From assembly GCA_017885385.1 (NCBI GenBank), contig JAFNGF010000338.1, positions 3,723-26,961 of the forward strand: 23,239 bases of DNA, written 5' to 3'. Below, piece by piece: positions 1-7,396 of this stretch (position 1 is its first letter; every line of letters begins with the position of its first letter). This DNA is from Planctomycetota bacterium. Its GTDB lineage: Bacteria; Planctomycetota; Phycisphaerae; Sedimentisphaerales; Anaerobacaceae. The notes under the pieces were generated by a model. The model was not told where the DNA came from. It saw only the letters and a program-made list of their open reading frames with translations, and searched no databases. Both the position numbers and the translations under genes were made by a program.

Positions 1-1197
1 CTCGCTGCCCTCCAGGCTAAATATGCCGTACCCGACGAAGAAAACGCCGCCTTGATTTATGATAAGCTGTTTGAGACGATGGACCCAGACCCGAACGAAC
101 CGAAATTCTTCGCAAGATCAGCTCCTTCGTCAAGAGATGAACTCTGGCTTTCAAAGGACCATCCGGAAACGGCCGAATGGCTTAAAAGTTACCAAGACAC
201 GATAGGTAAGCTAATACAGGCAACCGGAAGTGATAAGTGCCAATTTCCGATAAGTATCGATCCAGTAACGTACGGTGATTCTATAAAGAAACTGAGCAAG
301 ATTCGTAATTGTACCCGGTTACTTATCTCGACTGCGAACAACGATATAGCCGAAGGGCGAATCGGTGACGCTCTGGAAAAATATCTGTGTATTATAAAAA
401 TAGCCGATCACATGTATCAACAGCCTGCGATGATGTACCACCTTGTGGGATATCCAATTGAAAGTTTAGGTTTACAGCGACTTAATCGGTTCGTGATAGA
501 AGGCGAGCCTACCACAAAACAACTCCAATTAATATCTGAATCCTTCACAGACTTGGGAAATAACTGGAGCTCTGATTGGCACAAGATGCTCGATTTTGAG
601 AAACTATATGCTAAGAACCATCTTTGCAGCCTTATTCATGAGGTAAATCCAGAGGGAAAAGCGAGACTGAGTCGCGGCCGTATGGCAATAACAAGCGGGC
701 AATTTCCACGAAAGATTCCACCAAAGACTTATTGGCAAAGAAAGCACGCAAAAGCAGGAGTCATATTGGGATGGTTCTATTTTCCATCCACACCGAAAAA
801 GGTTTCTGAGTTTATTGATAACAGTTTTAAAAAATACTATGAAATGGCTGAACCTGACTATGACTGGGATAAGCAGCCCAGTGAATCCAGGCCACCTCGC
901 AGAATCAATTACCGTTCCATGGTTGAGATGCTTACAACCATACCGGGATCAGCCTATTACAGAGTTCATGAGATATATTTAAGAACCCTTTCTTTGCGCC
1001 GCGGTTCGCGACTATTGGTGGGCATTAGACAATACCAGATAGAACATAATGCCTGGCCGGCCGATCTCGATGTCATAAGAGCCAGCGTGCCGGCAGAAGC
1101 CTTGATCGACCCGGTCACGGAAAAAGAATTCACGTACATGAACTACGGCGAACGCTTCTCATTGTACGGAGAAACAGCAAATATCTGGCCAAGATAG
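1..1197 (+). CDS. Hypothetical planctomycete protein, 5' end cut by the window
   Basis: The reading frame is open from base 1, so the gene begins upstream; a TTG at 52 is only an internal codon. The first visible residues (AKYAVPDEENAALIYDKL) and the last part (residues resembling LLVGIRQYQIEHNAWPADLD, then EALIDPVTEKEF and a final FSLYG stretch) have the layout I associate with a large family of unassigned Planctomycetes proteins that end in a pseudopilin-like 'WP.sLd.l...ali DP..g..f.Y' module. No catalytic motif is visible. There is no membrane segment in the visible part. Base composition is clearly AT-richer than in the following asnS gene. Function unknown. The gene ends 90 bases before the chosen asnS start, with a hairpin in between. 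Confidence 0.8.
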   Translation, partial: LAALQAKYAVPDEENAALIYDKLFETMDPDPNEPKFFARSAPSSRDELWLSKDHPETAEWLKSYQDTIGKLIQATGSDKCQFPISIDPVTYGDSIKKLSKIRNCTRLLISTANNDIAEGRIGDALEKYLCIIKIADHMYQQPAMMYHLVGYPIESLGLQRLNRFVIEGEPTTKQLQLISESFTDLGNNWSSDWHKMLDFEKLYAKNHLCSLIHEVNPEGKARLSRGRMAITSGQFPRKIPPKTYWQRKHAKAGVILGWFYFPSTPKKVSEFIDNSFKKYYEMAEPDYDWDKQPSESRPPRRINYRSMVEMLTTIPGSAYYRVHEIYLRTLSLRRGSRLLVGIRQYQIEHNAWPADLDVIRASVPAEALIDPVTEKEFTYMNYGERFSLYGETANIWPR

Positions 1198-1215
1198 TCA
1201 TGGTGAAATATTTAG

Positions 1216-1249
1216 CCCCCAGTTTCACTGGGGGTTCACGTTTTACGTG
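1216..1249 (+). terminator. Hairpin pair between the hypothetical gene and asnS
   Basis: Bases 1216-1223 pair with 1227-1234 (eight base pairs around a TTC loop, CCCCCAGT/ACTGGGGG). A second small hairpin follows, CACGT 1237-1241 with ACGTG 1245-1249. There is only a weak T-tract, so this may be a terminator of the upstream gene or a leader structure of asnS. A similar element (ATTTAGCCCC...GGGGTT...CGTGGG) lies at 11749-11787. Confidence 0.45.
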
Positions 1250-1286
1250 GGGTTTAAGTTTCAGATGGGATTATCGGGTGCAAAAA

Positions 1287-2789
1287 ATGAAACACACTAC
1301 CATCGACAGTTTACGGAAATTCGAGGGCAAAGAAGTCACCCTGGCCGGCTGGCTGTACCAAAGCCGTGCCAGCGGTAAGATTCAGTTTCTAATCGTTCGT
1401 GACGGCACCGGGCTCTGCCAGTGCGTTGTCGAGCAGGGCAAAGTGCCGGATGAGCTTTTCGACCAGCTGAAACATCTCGGCCAGGAATCGTCACTGACTG
1501 TTACCGGCACCATCCGAGCCGACCAAAGAAGCGTGGGCGGCTGCGAGCTGGTCCTTAGCGATGCCCAAATAATCTGCCCGGCGGAAGGTTATCCCATCAC
1601 GCGCAAACCGCACGGCGTCGATTTTCTACTCAAGAACCGCCATCTGCACCTTCGCTCACAGCGCCAATGGTGCATCGGAAAAATTCGCCACACAGTGGTT
1701 GACGCAATCCGGCGATTCTTCAACGACAACGGCTTTACACTTATCGATACGCCCATCTTTACCACCATAATCGGCGAAGACCAGCAGACGCTTTTTGAAG
1801 TGGATTATTTCGGAAGGCCTTTGCATCTGACCCAGACCGGGCAATTGTATCTGGAATCGGCGGCGATGAGCTTCGGCAAAGTCTATTGTTTCGGCCCCAC
1901 GTTCAGAGCCGAGAAAAGCAAAACCCGCAGGCATCTTACCGAGTTCTGGATGGTCGAGCCGGAAGTGGCATTTATCGACCTTGATGGACTGCTGGAATTG
2001 GCGGAAAATCTTGTCGCGTTTATAGCGGCTGCGGTTCTTCAACAAAATAGAAGCCAGTTCGAAACGCTTTCCGCCGATATTGCCGCCCTTGAAAGGATCA
2101 AGCCGCCTTTCTATAGGCTCACTTACACCCAAGCCGTCGAAATTCTCACCGGGCCAAAAACCAGAGATTTTCTCGCCCAGCAGTTAAAAGACCTGCAAAA
2201 TCAAAAGCAGCAACTGGAAAATAAGATTGCCGCCCTGGAAGAGGAACAAAAGGGCCAGATAAAACAATGGAAGCGGGATAAAAACGCCGCGGAACTAATC
2301 GAGCTTAATTCCGAACTCGATGAGGTCCATACCAGAATTGAAAACAATCCCAAGCACGCGCAATTGGCCAGCGAATTCCAATGGGGCAAAGACTTGGGCG
2401 GCTCGGACGAAACCATCATCTCACAGATGCACGATAAGCCCATCTTTGTCACCCAGTATCCAACACAGGCCAAGGCCTTTTATATGAAGACCGACAGGGG
2501 CAATGAAAAAGTGGTTTTGAATTTTGATCTGCTCGCTCCTGCCGGCTTCGGCGAAATCATCGGCGGCTCTGTCAGAGAGGACGACTACGACCGGCTTGTT
2601 GCCCGGATTAAGGCACAGGGCTTGAACGTGGAAACCTACAATTGGTATCTGGATTTGCGAAAGTACGGCTCGGTGCCGCACGGCGGCTTCGGGCTGGGCG
2701 TCGAGCGCACCATCGCCTGGCTCACGGGCGAAAAACATATCCGCCAGTGCATTGCCTTTCCCAGAATGATGGACAAAATCTACATTTAG
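1287..2789 (+). CDS. asnS: Asparaginyl-tRNA synthetase with coiled-coil insertion
   Basis: Charges tRNA-Asn with asparagine in the cytoplasm. The 500-residue protein has an N-terminal OB-fold anticodon-binding domain (about 1-105, VTLAGWLYQSRASGKIQF) and a class II catalytic core: the TQTGQLYLE segment (182-190), motif 2 (FRAEKSKTRRHLTEFWMVEPE region, 206-226) and motif 3 (GGFGLGVER, 466-474). The ending FPRMMDKIYI is close to the usual AsnRS end. I chose ATG 1287 (MKHTTIDSL) because the frame upstream to 1200 runs through the hairpin at 1216-1249 and its translation is not AsnRS-like. Odd feature: residues about 295-362, between motifs 2 and 3, are a heptad-rich charged helix pair (QQLKDLQNQKQQLENKI... 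ELNSELDEVHTRI), making the protein longer than the roughly 430-470 residues common for the family. AspRS is unlikely given the overall pattern. Confidence 0.93.
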   Translation: MKHTTIDSLRKFEGKEVTLAGWLYQSRASGKIQFLIVRDGTGLCQCVVEQGKVPDELFDQLKHLGQESSLTVTGTIRADQRSVGGCELVLSDAQIICPAEGYPITRKPHGVDFLLKNRHLHLRSQRQWCIGKIRHTVVDAIRRFFNDNGFTLIDTPIFTTIIGEDQQTLFEVDYFGRPLHLTQTGQLYLESAAMSFGKVYCFGPTFRAEKSKTRRHLTEFWMVEPEVAFIDLDGLLELAENLVAFIAAAVLQQNRSQFETLSADIAALERIKPPFYRLTYTQAVEILTGPKTRDFLAQQLKDLQNQKQQLENKIAALEEEQKGQIKQWKRDKNAAELIELNSELDEVHTRIENNPKHAQLASEFQWGKDLGGSDETIISQMHDKPIFVTQYPTQAKAFYMKTDRGNEKVVLNFDLLAPAGFGEIIGGSVREDDYDRLVARIKAQGLNVETYNWYLDLRKYGSVPHGGFGLGVERTIAWLTGEKHIRQCIAFPRMMDKIYI

Positions 2790-2806
2790 GCGAGACTCGA
2801 TCCTCG

Positions 2807-3811
2807 TTACTCGATGCCCGATGCTCTCGGCTCTTTTTTCAGCGGCGCCGTCCACAAATAAATCGTGTGCTCGGTGTCATCATGCTCAGAAGTAAGCGTC
2901 ACTACCTTGTCGGGCTTAACGCCCTCCATTGCAAAATCGTGCGAGACAATCCGCGAGCCGGGCTTGAGCTTTTCCAGCTGCGGGATGAGCTTAACATTCA
3001 GACTCGGAAGCAGGTAAAGCGTTACTACGTTTGCCTGGCTCAAATCCAGCGTGAATATGTCCCTCTGCTCAATTGTAACGAGGTCTCCAACCTGGTTCTT
3101 CTGGACATTTTCCAGCGATTCCTTCAGCCGCTGCGGGTCGAGGTCGTAACCTGCGGCCCTACAGCCGTACTTTTTGGCCGCTGTTACCACGATTCGCCCG
3201 TCACCGCAGCCGAGGTCATAGACCAGGTCGCTCTTTTTAACTTCCGCCAGCTCCAGCATCTTTTCCACGACATCCTGAGGCGTGGGGACAAATATCACGT
3301 CCAAAGCGTGGTACACCTTTTCGCCCACGGCCAGCTCCGGGGCGCCGGGAAGAGCCAATTGGCCCTGGCTGCTCGAAGGCAGCTTAACCAACCCCTCATC
3401 TGGGGCGTCCACCCACAACCGCAGGTCTGCCTGATAAGGGATTGTTGAGCCGGCTTTGGCGTTCAACGCCCGCAGCAGACGCTCATAGACAATCTTGTCC
3501 TGCAGTGTAAATACCTCCCTTGTGTTCGCCGGCACGGTCGTCAGAGTAATAGGAGTAGCCGAAAGAAACATATTAGCGTCGCTGGTAAGGCTGTAGGATA
3601 GACTGACCAGCGGCAGACTCTCCGGATAGGGATTGTCAACCTCCACCTCGAATAGCGCGGTGACATAATCCAGTTTGGCGTCCTGCAGTTTCAGACCAAG
3701 CATCCGCGCAGTCGGCCGGCCAAAGCGCTGAACTTGTTGCGTGGTTTGGCAGCCTGTCAGAAGTGCTGCCGCCAATGCCAGAGAAAATATCGCCCGTTGT
3801 CCGACTTTCAT
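2807..3811 (-). CDS. Lipoprotein: LEA/WHy-like domain fused to a methyltransferase domain
   Basis: 334 residues from ATG 3811, preceded by GGAAGGG at a suitable distance; an in-frame ATG at 3847 would put 12 residues ahead of a clean signal peptide. Residues 1-21 form a lipoprotein signal (MKVGQRAIFSLALAAALLTGC, lipid Cys21). Residues about 35-155 resemble a LEA_2/WHy domain (LDYVTALFEVEVDNPYPESLPL, then an SYSL strand), a beta-sandwich fold found in envelope and stress proteins. Residues 171-326 are a class I SAM methyltransferase-type domain with motif I DLGCGDGR, a following acidic strand end (GYDLDP) and LYLLPSLNVKL. This module is nearly the same as the C-terminus of the gene at 21303-22931 (133 of 156 residues identical, first 47 unchanged). 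The predicted location is lipid-anchored outside the inner membrane, where SAM is not expected. The gene converges with asnS. The domain order is certain; the activity is not. Confidence 0.85.
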   Translation of the reverse strand: MKVGQRAIFSLALAAALLTGCQTTQQVQRFGRPTARMLGLKLQDAKLDYVTALFEVEVDNPYPESLPLVSLSYSLTSDANMFLSATPITLTTVPANTREVFTLQDKIVYERLLRALNAKAGSTIPYQADLRLWVDAPDEGLVKLPSSSQGQLALPGAPELAVGEKVYHALDVIFVPTPQDVVEKMLELAEVKKSDLVYDLGCGDGRIVVTAAKKYGCRAAGYDLDPQRLKESLENVQKNQVGDLVTIEQRDIFTLDLSQANVVTLYLLPSLNVKLIPQLEKLKPGSRIVSHDFAMEGVKPDKVVTLTSEHDDTEHTIYLWTAPLKKEPRASGIE

Positions 3812-4027
3812 AATCTCTATCCCTTCCAAGAAGTTTAAGGTTGGCACATCCTTTTAGCGGCGCGCCAACCACACCTGCCGCATAAACGAAAGTTACGATT
3901 ATACTTCGCCGCAAAAAATAATCAATATCGGGCATCATATAAGCTTGGACTAATCGCACCGGGTGGTTTATGATTATCGTAGATAAACGCAGCGGAGTGC
4001 ATCATCTCCGGATGAAAGACGTCGGTT

Positions 4028-4960
4028 GTGGGAAACTCCTTTGGAAGCAGAAGGAAACAGACCGGCCATGCGAGAAAGAAAAGGCTTTATCGCCGGAGGT
4101 ATGGCGGATTTACGTTAATCGAGCTTTTGGTCGTGATAGCCATCATCGCGCTATTGATGGCGATATTACTGCCGACTCTACAGCGGGTAAAGCAACAAGC
4201 AAGGGCGGTTGTTTGCCAATCGAACCTGCGCCAGTGGGGCATCATCTTAAGAGCCTACAGCAGCACAGCGGACGGCCAGCTCCACAATCAGGGCTTCTGC
4301 GAGGTGGCTGCACCGGAGTTCTGGATGTACTGGCTGACCCAGAACGCGCCGGGCACTGAGGACATTCGCTGCTGTCCGATGGCCACTAAGTCGGCAGATC
4401 CAACCGGTAGTGCCTCGCCCGTCAGCAATCAAGTCGTAGGAGCAACCTTCCGGGCGTGGGGTAAATTCCGACCTCTGATGCCCAAACATGGAAGGGTTGA
4501 TAAGCTTTATCACGGAAGCTACGGGATGAACAGTTGGCTTTCGGTAGCGGATAAGAGCGGGGCATGGATTATTGGGATCGCTGCTGCCAACGCCAACTAC
4601 ACCCCCGAGGACTTCTGGACGACCGAGAACATCAAGGGGGCCATAGACATACCTGTGTTTCTGGACAGTTGGTGGTGGTGCGCGTGGCCCAAGTATAATG
4701 ACCAGCCGGCACAGAACCAGGACGATACCAGGCCGTTCCCCTGCGGTTGTCGGGATTCTATGCGCCGTTTCTGTGTCGACCGCCACGATGGGTACGTCAA
4801 TGCCGTATTTCTGGACAACTCGGTCCGAAAAGTCGGCTTGAAGCAGCTGTGGACTCTGAAATGGCACCGCAGGTACGATACGTCCGGCCCCTGGACCAAA
4901 GCCGGCGGCGTAAGAAACGAAAACTGGCCGGCATGGATGAGAAGGTTCAAGGACTACTGA
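4028..4960 (+). CDS. Type II secretion/type IV pilus-like pseudopilin (prepilin N-terminal methylation domain)
   Basis: A basic leader (RRKQTGHARKKRLYRRRYGG) is followed by the prepilin peptidase site and hydrophobic helix GFTLIELLVVIAIIALLMAI, with Glu at +5. Next comes the planctomycete-style QARAVVCQSNLRQWG stretch and a globular domain ending in DRHDGYVNAVFLDNSVRKVGLKQLWTLKWHR. It would be processed by a PilD-like peptidase and sit in the inner membrane as a minor pseudopilin. This class is heavily amplified in Phycisphaerae. The start is uncertain: GTG 4028 has no clear ribosome-binding site and gives an unusually long leader of 27 residues. An ATG at 4068 in another frame (MRERKGF...) looks like the usual pseudopilin start, so a small frameshift at about 4090-4105 is possible. 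Confidence 0.85.
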   Translation: MGNSFGSRRKQTGHARKKRLYRRRYGGFTLIELLVVIAIIALLMAILLPTLQRVKQQARAVVCQSNLRQWGIILRAYSSTADGQLHNQGFCEVAAPEFWMYWLTQNAPGTEDIRCCPMATKSADPTGSASPVSNQVVGATFRAWGKFRPLMPKHGRVDKLYHGSYGMNSWLSVADKSGAWIIGIAAANANYTPEDFWTTENIKGAIDIPVFLDSWWWCAWPKYNDQPAQNQDDTRPFPCGCRDSMRRFCVDRHDGYVNAVFLDNSVRKVGLKQLWTLKWHRRYDTSGPWTKAGGVRNENWPAWMRRFKDY

Positions 4961-5178
4961 AAATAACAGCTTCACAGAAAAGGCTTACTTCTGTTTTATT
5001 CGGTTGTTCTAAACTTTTCTTTTGACTTTCCTGCAAACGTGTGATGTGATTGTCTTCGATGTACAAGAAATTCGCCTATCTGTTTCCAACGTTAGTCTCG
5101 TGGACGTTTCAGGATCGTTAATACGCTGGAACGTTAGCTGAATGTATGGCTCGAAATGCTTTTTGAAAGGGTAGGACC

Positions 5179-5349
5179 ATGAGGAAGATGATCCTCTCAG
5201 TGCTGGTAGCTCTGGCAGTTACGGCTTTCGTATTCGGTGGCTGCAAGAAGTCACAACCGCAGCCCACCACACCGGCGAAAGGAACGACCGCTGCGCCGAA
5301 GACAGAGAAACCGACTCCGCCGCCGGTGGAAAAACCCATTGAAAAATGA
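5179..5349 (+). CDS. Small proline-rich lipoprotein (56 residues)
   Basis: ATG 5179 is preceded by GAAAGGGTAGG. The product begins with a lipoprotein signal (MRKMILSVLVALAVTAFVFG then Cys21), followed by a short Lys/Pro/Thr-rich mature tail (CKKSQPQPTTPAK... PTPPPVEKPIEK) with no globular domain. It probably sits as a lipid-anchored peptide on the periplasmic side. Small lipoproteins with a disordered PT/PK tail are common in planctomycete genomes; the function is unknown. It stands alone, 218 bases after the pseudopilin and ahead of a long non-coding stretch. Confidence 0.7.
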   Translation: MRKMILSVLVALAVTAFVFGGCKKSQPQPTTPAKGTTAAPKTEKPTPPPVEKPIEK

Positions 5350-5419
5350 GTGTAAGTGCGCTCGGTAAACGCTAAAAAGTGCCTGAATATACTTACTCAG
5401 ACTGACCATTCGTCGTGTC

Positions 5420-5666
5420 ATTCCTGCGGAGTACGTGTTCAGCCAAGAAAGAAACCATCCCCAATCCGCTCACGCTCTCCCGCAAGGGATGGCTGGCGCC
5501 ATTGTCTTCGACAAGAAGAGGCGGGGGCGGATTGAGGATGCCACCCGATAGGACTGAGAAGATATGTGTGTGGCATCCCCAAGCCCTGCGCCTGTGTAAG
5601 CAGGCACAGGGCCTGTGGATGGGCCTGCCATAGTTGGCTAAACACGTACCCTGCGGAAGCAGGAAT
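5420..5666. repeat. MITE-like element with terminal inverted repeats and three internal hairpins
   Basis: The left end 5420-5446 (ATTCCTGC, then GTACGTGTTCAGCCAA) matches the reverse complement of the right end 5634-5666 (GTACGTGTTTAGCCAA, 15 of 16 inner bases; outer ATTCCTGC identical, with 6 extra bases on the right). Inside are CCATCCC/GGGATGG (5455-5461 with 5486-5492), GGATGCCAC/GTGGCATCC (5536-5544 with 5570-5578, perfect) and GCCCTGcgCCTG/CAGGcaCAGGGC (5583-5594 with 5601-5612). No transposase is encoded and I see no clear target duplication. It could be a non-autonomous mobile element or a structured RNA. Confidence 0.5.
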
Positions 5667-5689
5667 CCATTGCCATATCGGTTGAGTGG

Positions 5690-5734
5690 ATTCCCGCCCC
5701 TGTTTTCACAGGGGTGACAACCTTGCGCGGGAAT
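5690..5734. repeat. Nested ATTCCCGC inverted repeat
   Basis: Outer arms ATTCCCGC (5690-5697) and GCGGGAAT (5727-5734) enclose a hairpin CCCCTGT/ACAGGGG (5697-5703 with 5708-5714, TTTC loop). It resembles the ATTCCTGC...GCAGGAAT arms of the neighbouring element, so both may belong to one repeat family. The ATTCCC-spacer-GGGAAT shape is also known from Neisseria dRS3 repeats, but that is only a likeness. Confidence 0.5.
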
Positions 5735-5924
5735 GACAGGTCCAGAGCGTCTTTCATTTTGTTAGAGTCTCTTAAGCACCCGCAGACGCATCTTTACTTA
5801 ACCGCAGAGAATCCCCCGGTGCGCGGATGATCCTCCACAGGCGGACCCTCCGCCCAGGCAAGGACCGCAGAGGAGAAATTTATAATGAGAGACTCAAAGA
5901 CCTCTGCGAGCGCGACGGCAAAAC

Positions 5925-6259
5925 TCAGGCCTTTCGGCGGTCCAGTAATTCGATTACGGATGTCCCTTTGTCAAACTTGCCGCGGAGAACACAGGCATAA
6001 TACCGCTGTTTGCCAACGGGCAGCACAAGAGACGGTCTTTGTGCCTTTACCCTCCGAGCGATAAAAAGCAAACCAGCTACAGGAAATATCCGCTCATATC
6101 CTCGTGACCCTTAAACCAATGGCCCGCGTGTCACCTATTGTCCACAGCCGTTCCGGTCAAGGCTTCTATTGCCTGCTTCATACGCTCCGGCAGGTACGGC
6201 CTCAAATCGATCGGCCTGTTGGCCTTGCGCGGCGTGCTGAGTCCACAAAGGTATTGACT
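5925..6259 (-). pseudogene. Possible degraded coding remnant
   Basis: Two protein-like segments lie on the reverse strand without usable starts. The upstream one (6259 to 6131) reads SQYLCGLSTPRKANRPIDLR, then PYLPERMKQAIEALTG, and ends in a stop. The other (6095 to 5925), in a different frame, reads ERIFPVAGLLFIARR, then LPVGKQRYYACVLRGKF and IELLDRRKA before a stop. Together they suggest one broken gene, but I do not recognise the family and chance open frames cannot be excluded. Confidence 0.25.
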
Positions 6260-6369
6260 CTTCACGAGATTTCTGCTACAGCATCGGCTGGTTCTGCTGG
6301 ACTGCCTTATATTTTGCGCAAAAACGCAGCCAGCCGGTTATCACTATCTTTCTTTTTGGGAGGCAAACC

Positions 6370-7347
6370 ATGAAAAAGCACATTATTGGCTCAATCATTG
6401 TGGCATCATCTGCGCTGGCATTCGTGCTGGTCTTTGCCGGGCGGTTAGTTCCCGCTGCGGAGCGTGAGCCGGCCAAGTCGCCGCTTGCCGGCGAGCGTGC
6501 CCGCGACGCCCAGCCGAAAAAAGCCGGCCGGTTGAACATCATTTGCTTCGGCGCACATCCGGACGACTGCGAGATCCGCGCCGGCGGCGCGGCAGCTATG
6601 TGGGCGGCAAAGGGCCACCGCGTCAAATTCGTCTCCACCACAAACGGGGACATCGGCCACTGGAAGGAAGCGGGCGGACCGCTGGCCCAGCGACGAACCA
6701 AAGAAGTTCAAGAGGCGGCAAAAATCCTGGGCATCGAGACAGAAGTGCTCGACAACCATGACGGCGAGCTGATGCCCACGCTGGAGAACCGAAAGACCAT
6801 CGTACAGCTTATTCGCCGGTGGAACGCTGACATCGTGATGGCTCACCGGCCGAACGACTACCATCCGGACCACCGCTATACGGGCGTCTTGGTGCAGGAT
6901 GCGGCGTTTATGGTTATATGCCCATTTTTCTGCCCGGACGTACCGCACTTAACCAAGAACCCGGTGTTTCTATACTTCTGGGACGGCTTCCAAAAGCCCA
7001 ATCCCTTCCGGCCGGACGTGGTGGTGGCAATCGACCAGGTAATAGACAAGAAGCTCGACGCCCTGGTGGCGCTCGAGTCCCAGTTTGTCGAGGGCTGCGT
7101 CACGGGCCACGAGGGATTGATACCGAAGAATGACCAGGAGCGAGCGGCGGCTCACCAAAAAGTGCGCAGCGGTTTTCGCGGTCGATTCGAAGCCACCGCC
7201 AACCAGTACCGCCAAAGGTTAATTGAGCTTTACGGTAAAGAAAACGGCAAGAACCTCCGCTGCGCCGAGGCGTTTGAGATGTGTGAATACGGGCGCCAGC
7301 CCTCCGCCGCCGAACTGCAGCAGCTCTTTCCGTTCTTCGAACGCTGA
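6370..7347 (+). CDS. Exported PIG-L/LmbE family N-deacetylase
   Basis: 325 residues starting at ATG 6370 after a good GGGAGG site. An N-terminal signal peptide (about 1-30, IIVASSALAFVLVFAG, then VPAA) predicts export. The PIG-L fold follows: strand plus zinc/catalytic motif AHPDD at 62-66, then the second metal-binding HPDH at 165-168. Family members remove acetyl groups from N-acetylglucosamine-type sugars, in glycolipid or small-thiol synthesis or, when exported, in glycan breakdown. The substrate cannot be read here. No sulfatase or glycosidase is adjacent, so it need not be part of a polysaccharide utilisation locus. It lies 49 bases before prmC on the same strand and could be cotranscribed. 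Confidence 0.9.
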   Translation: MKKHIIGSIIVASSALAFVLVFAGRLVPAAEREPAKSPLAGERARDAQPKKAGRLNIICFGAHPDDCEIRAGGAAAMWAAKGHRVKFVSTTNGDIGHWKEAGGPLAQRRTKEVQEAAKILGIETEVLDNHDGELMPTLENRKTIVQLIRRWNADIVMAHRPNDYHPDHRYTGVLVQDAAFMVICPFFCPDVPHLTKNPVFLYFWDGFQKPNPFRPDVVVAIDQVIDKKLDALVALESQFVEGCVTGHEGLIPKNDQERAAAHQKVRSGFRGRFEATANQYRQRLIELYGKENGKNLRCAEAFEMCEYGRQPSAAELQQLFPFFER

Positions 7348-7396
7348 GAATCTGACCTGCTAAGGCATCGGCGCGCCGACCCGGTGCCATCTAACT

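Larger units (their letters stand above)
5350..6369. other. Repeat-rich intergenic stretch without an intact gene
   Basis: About 1 kb holding no convincing complete gene. The left part (5420-5734) is a nest of inverted repeats, listed separately. The middle (5795-5915) contains AACCGCAGAG, ACCGCAGAGG and its inverse CCTCTGCG, a type of small repeat often scattered in such genomes. The right part (5925-6259) has two short protein-like segments on the reverse strand in different frames, listed as a remnant. GGGAGG just before 6370 is the ribosome-binding site of the next gene. Confidence 0.6.

Noticed and set aside
3970..4359. Forward open frame of 129 codons overlapping the pseudopilin
   Set aside because: The pseudopilin frame carries the diagnostic GFTLIELLVV helix. 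This frame shows no domain; it could only matter as the other side of a frameshift.
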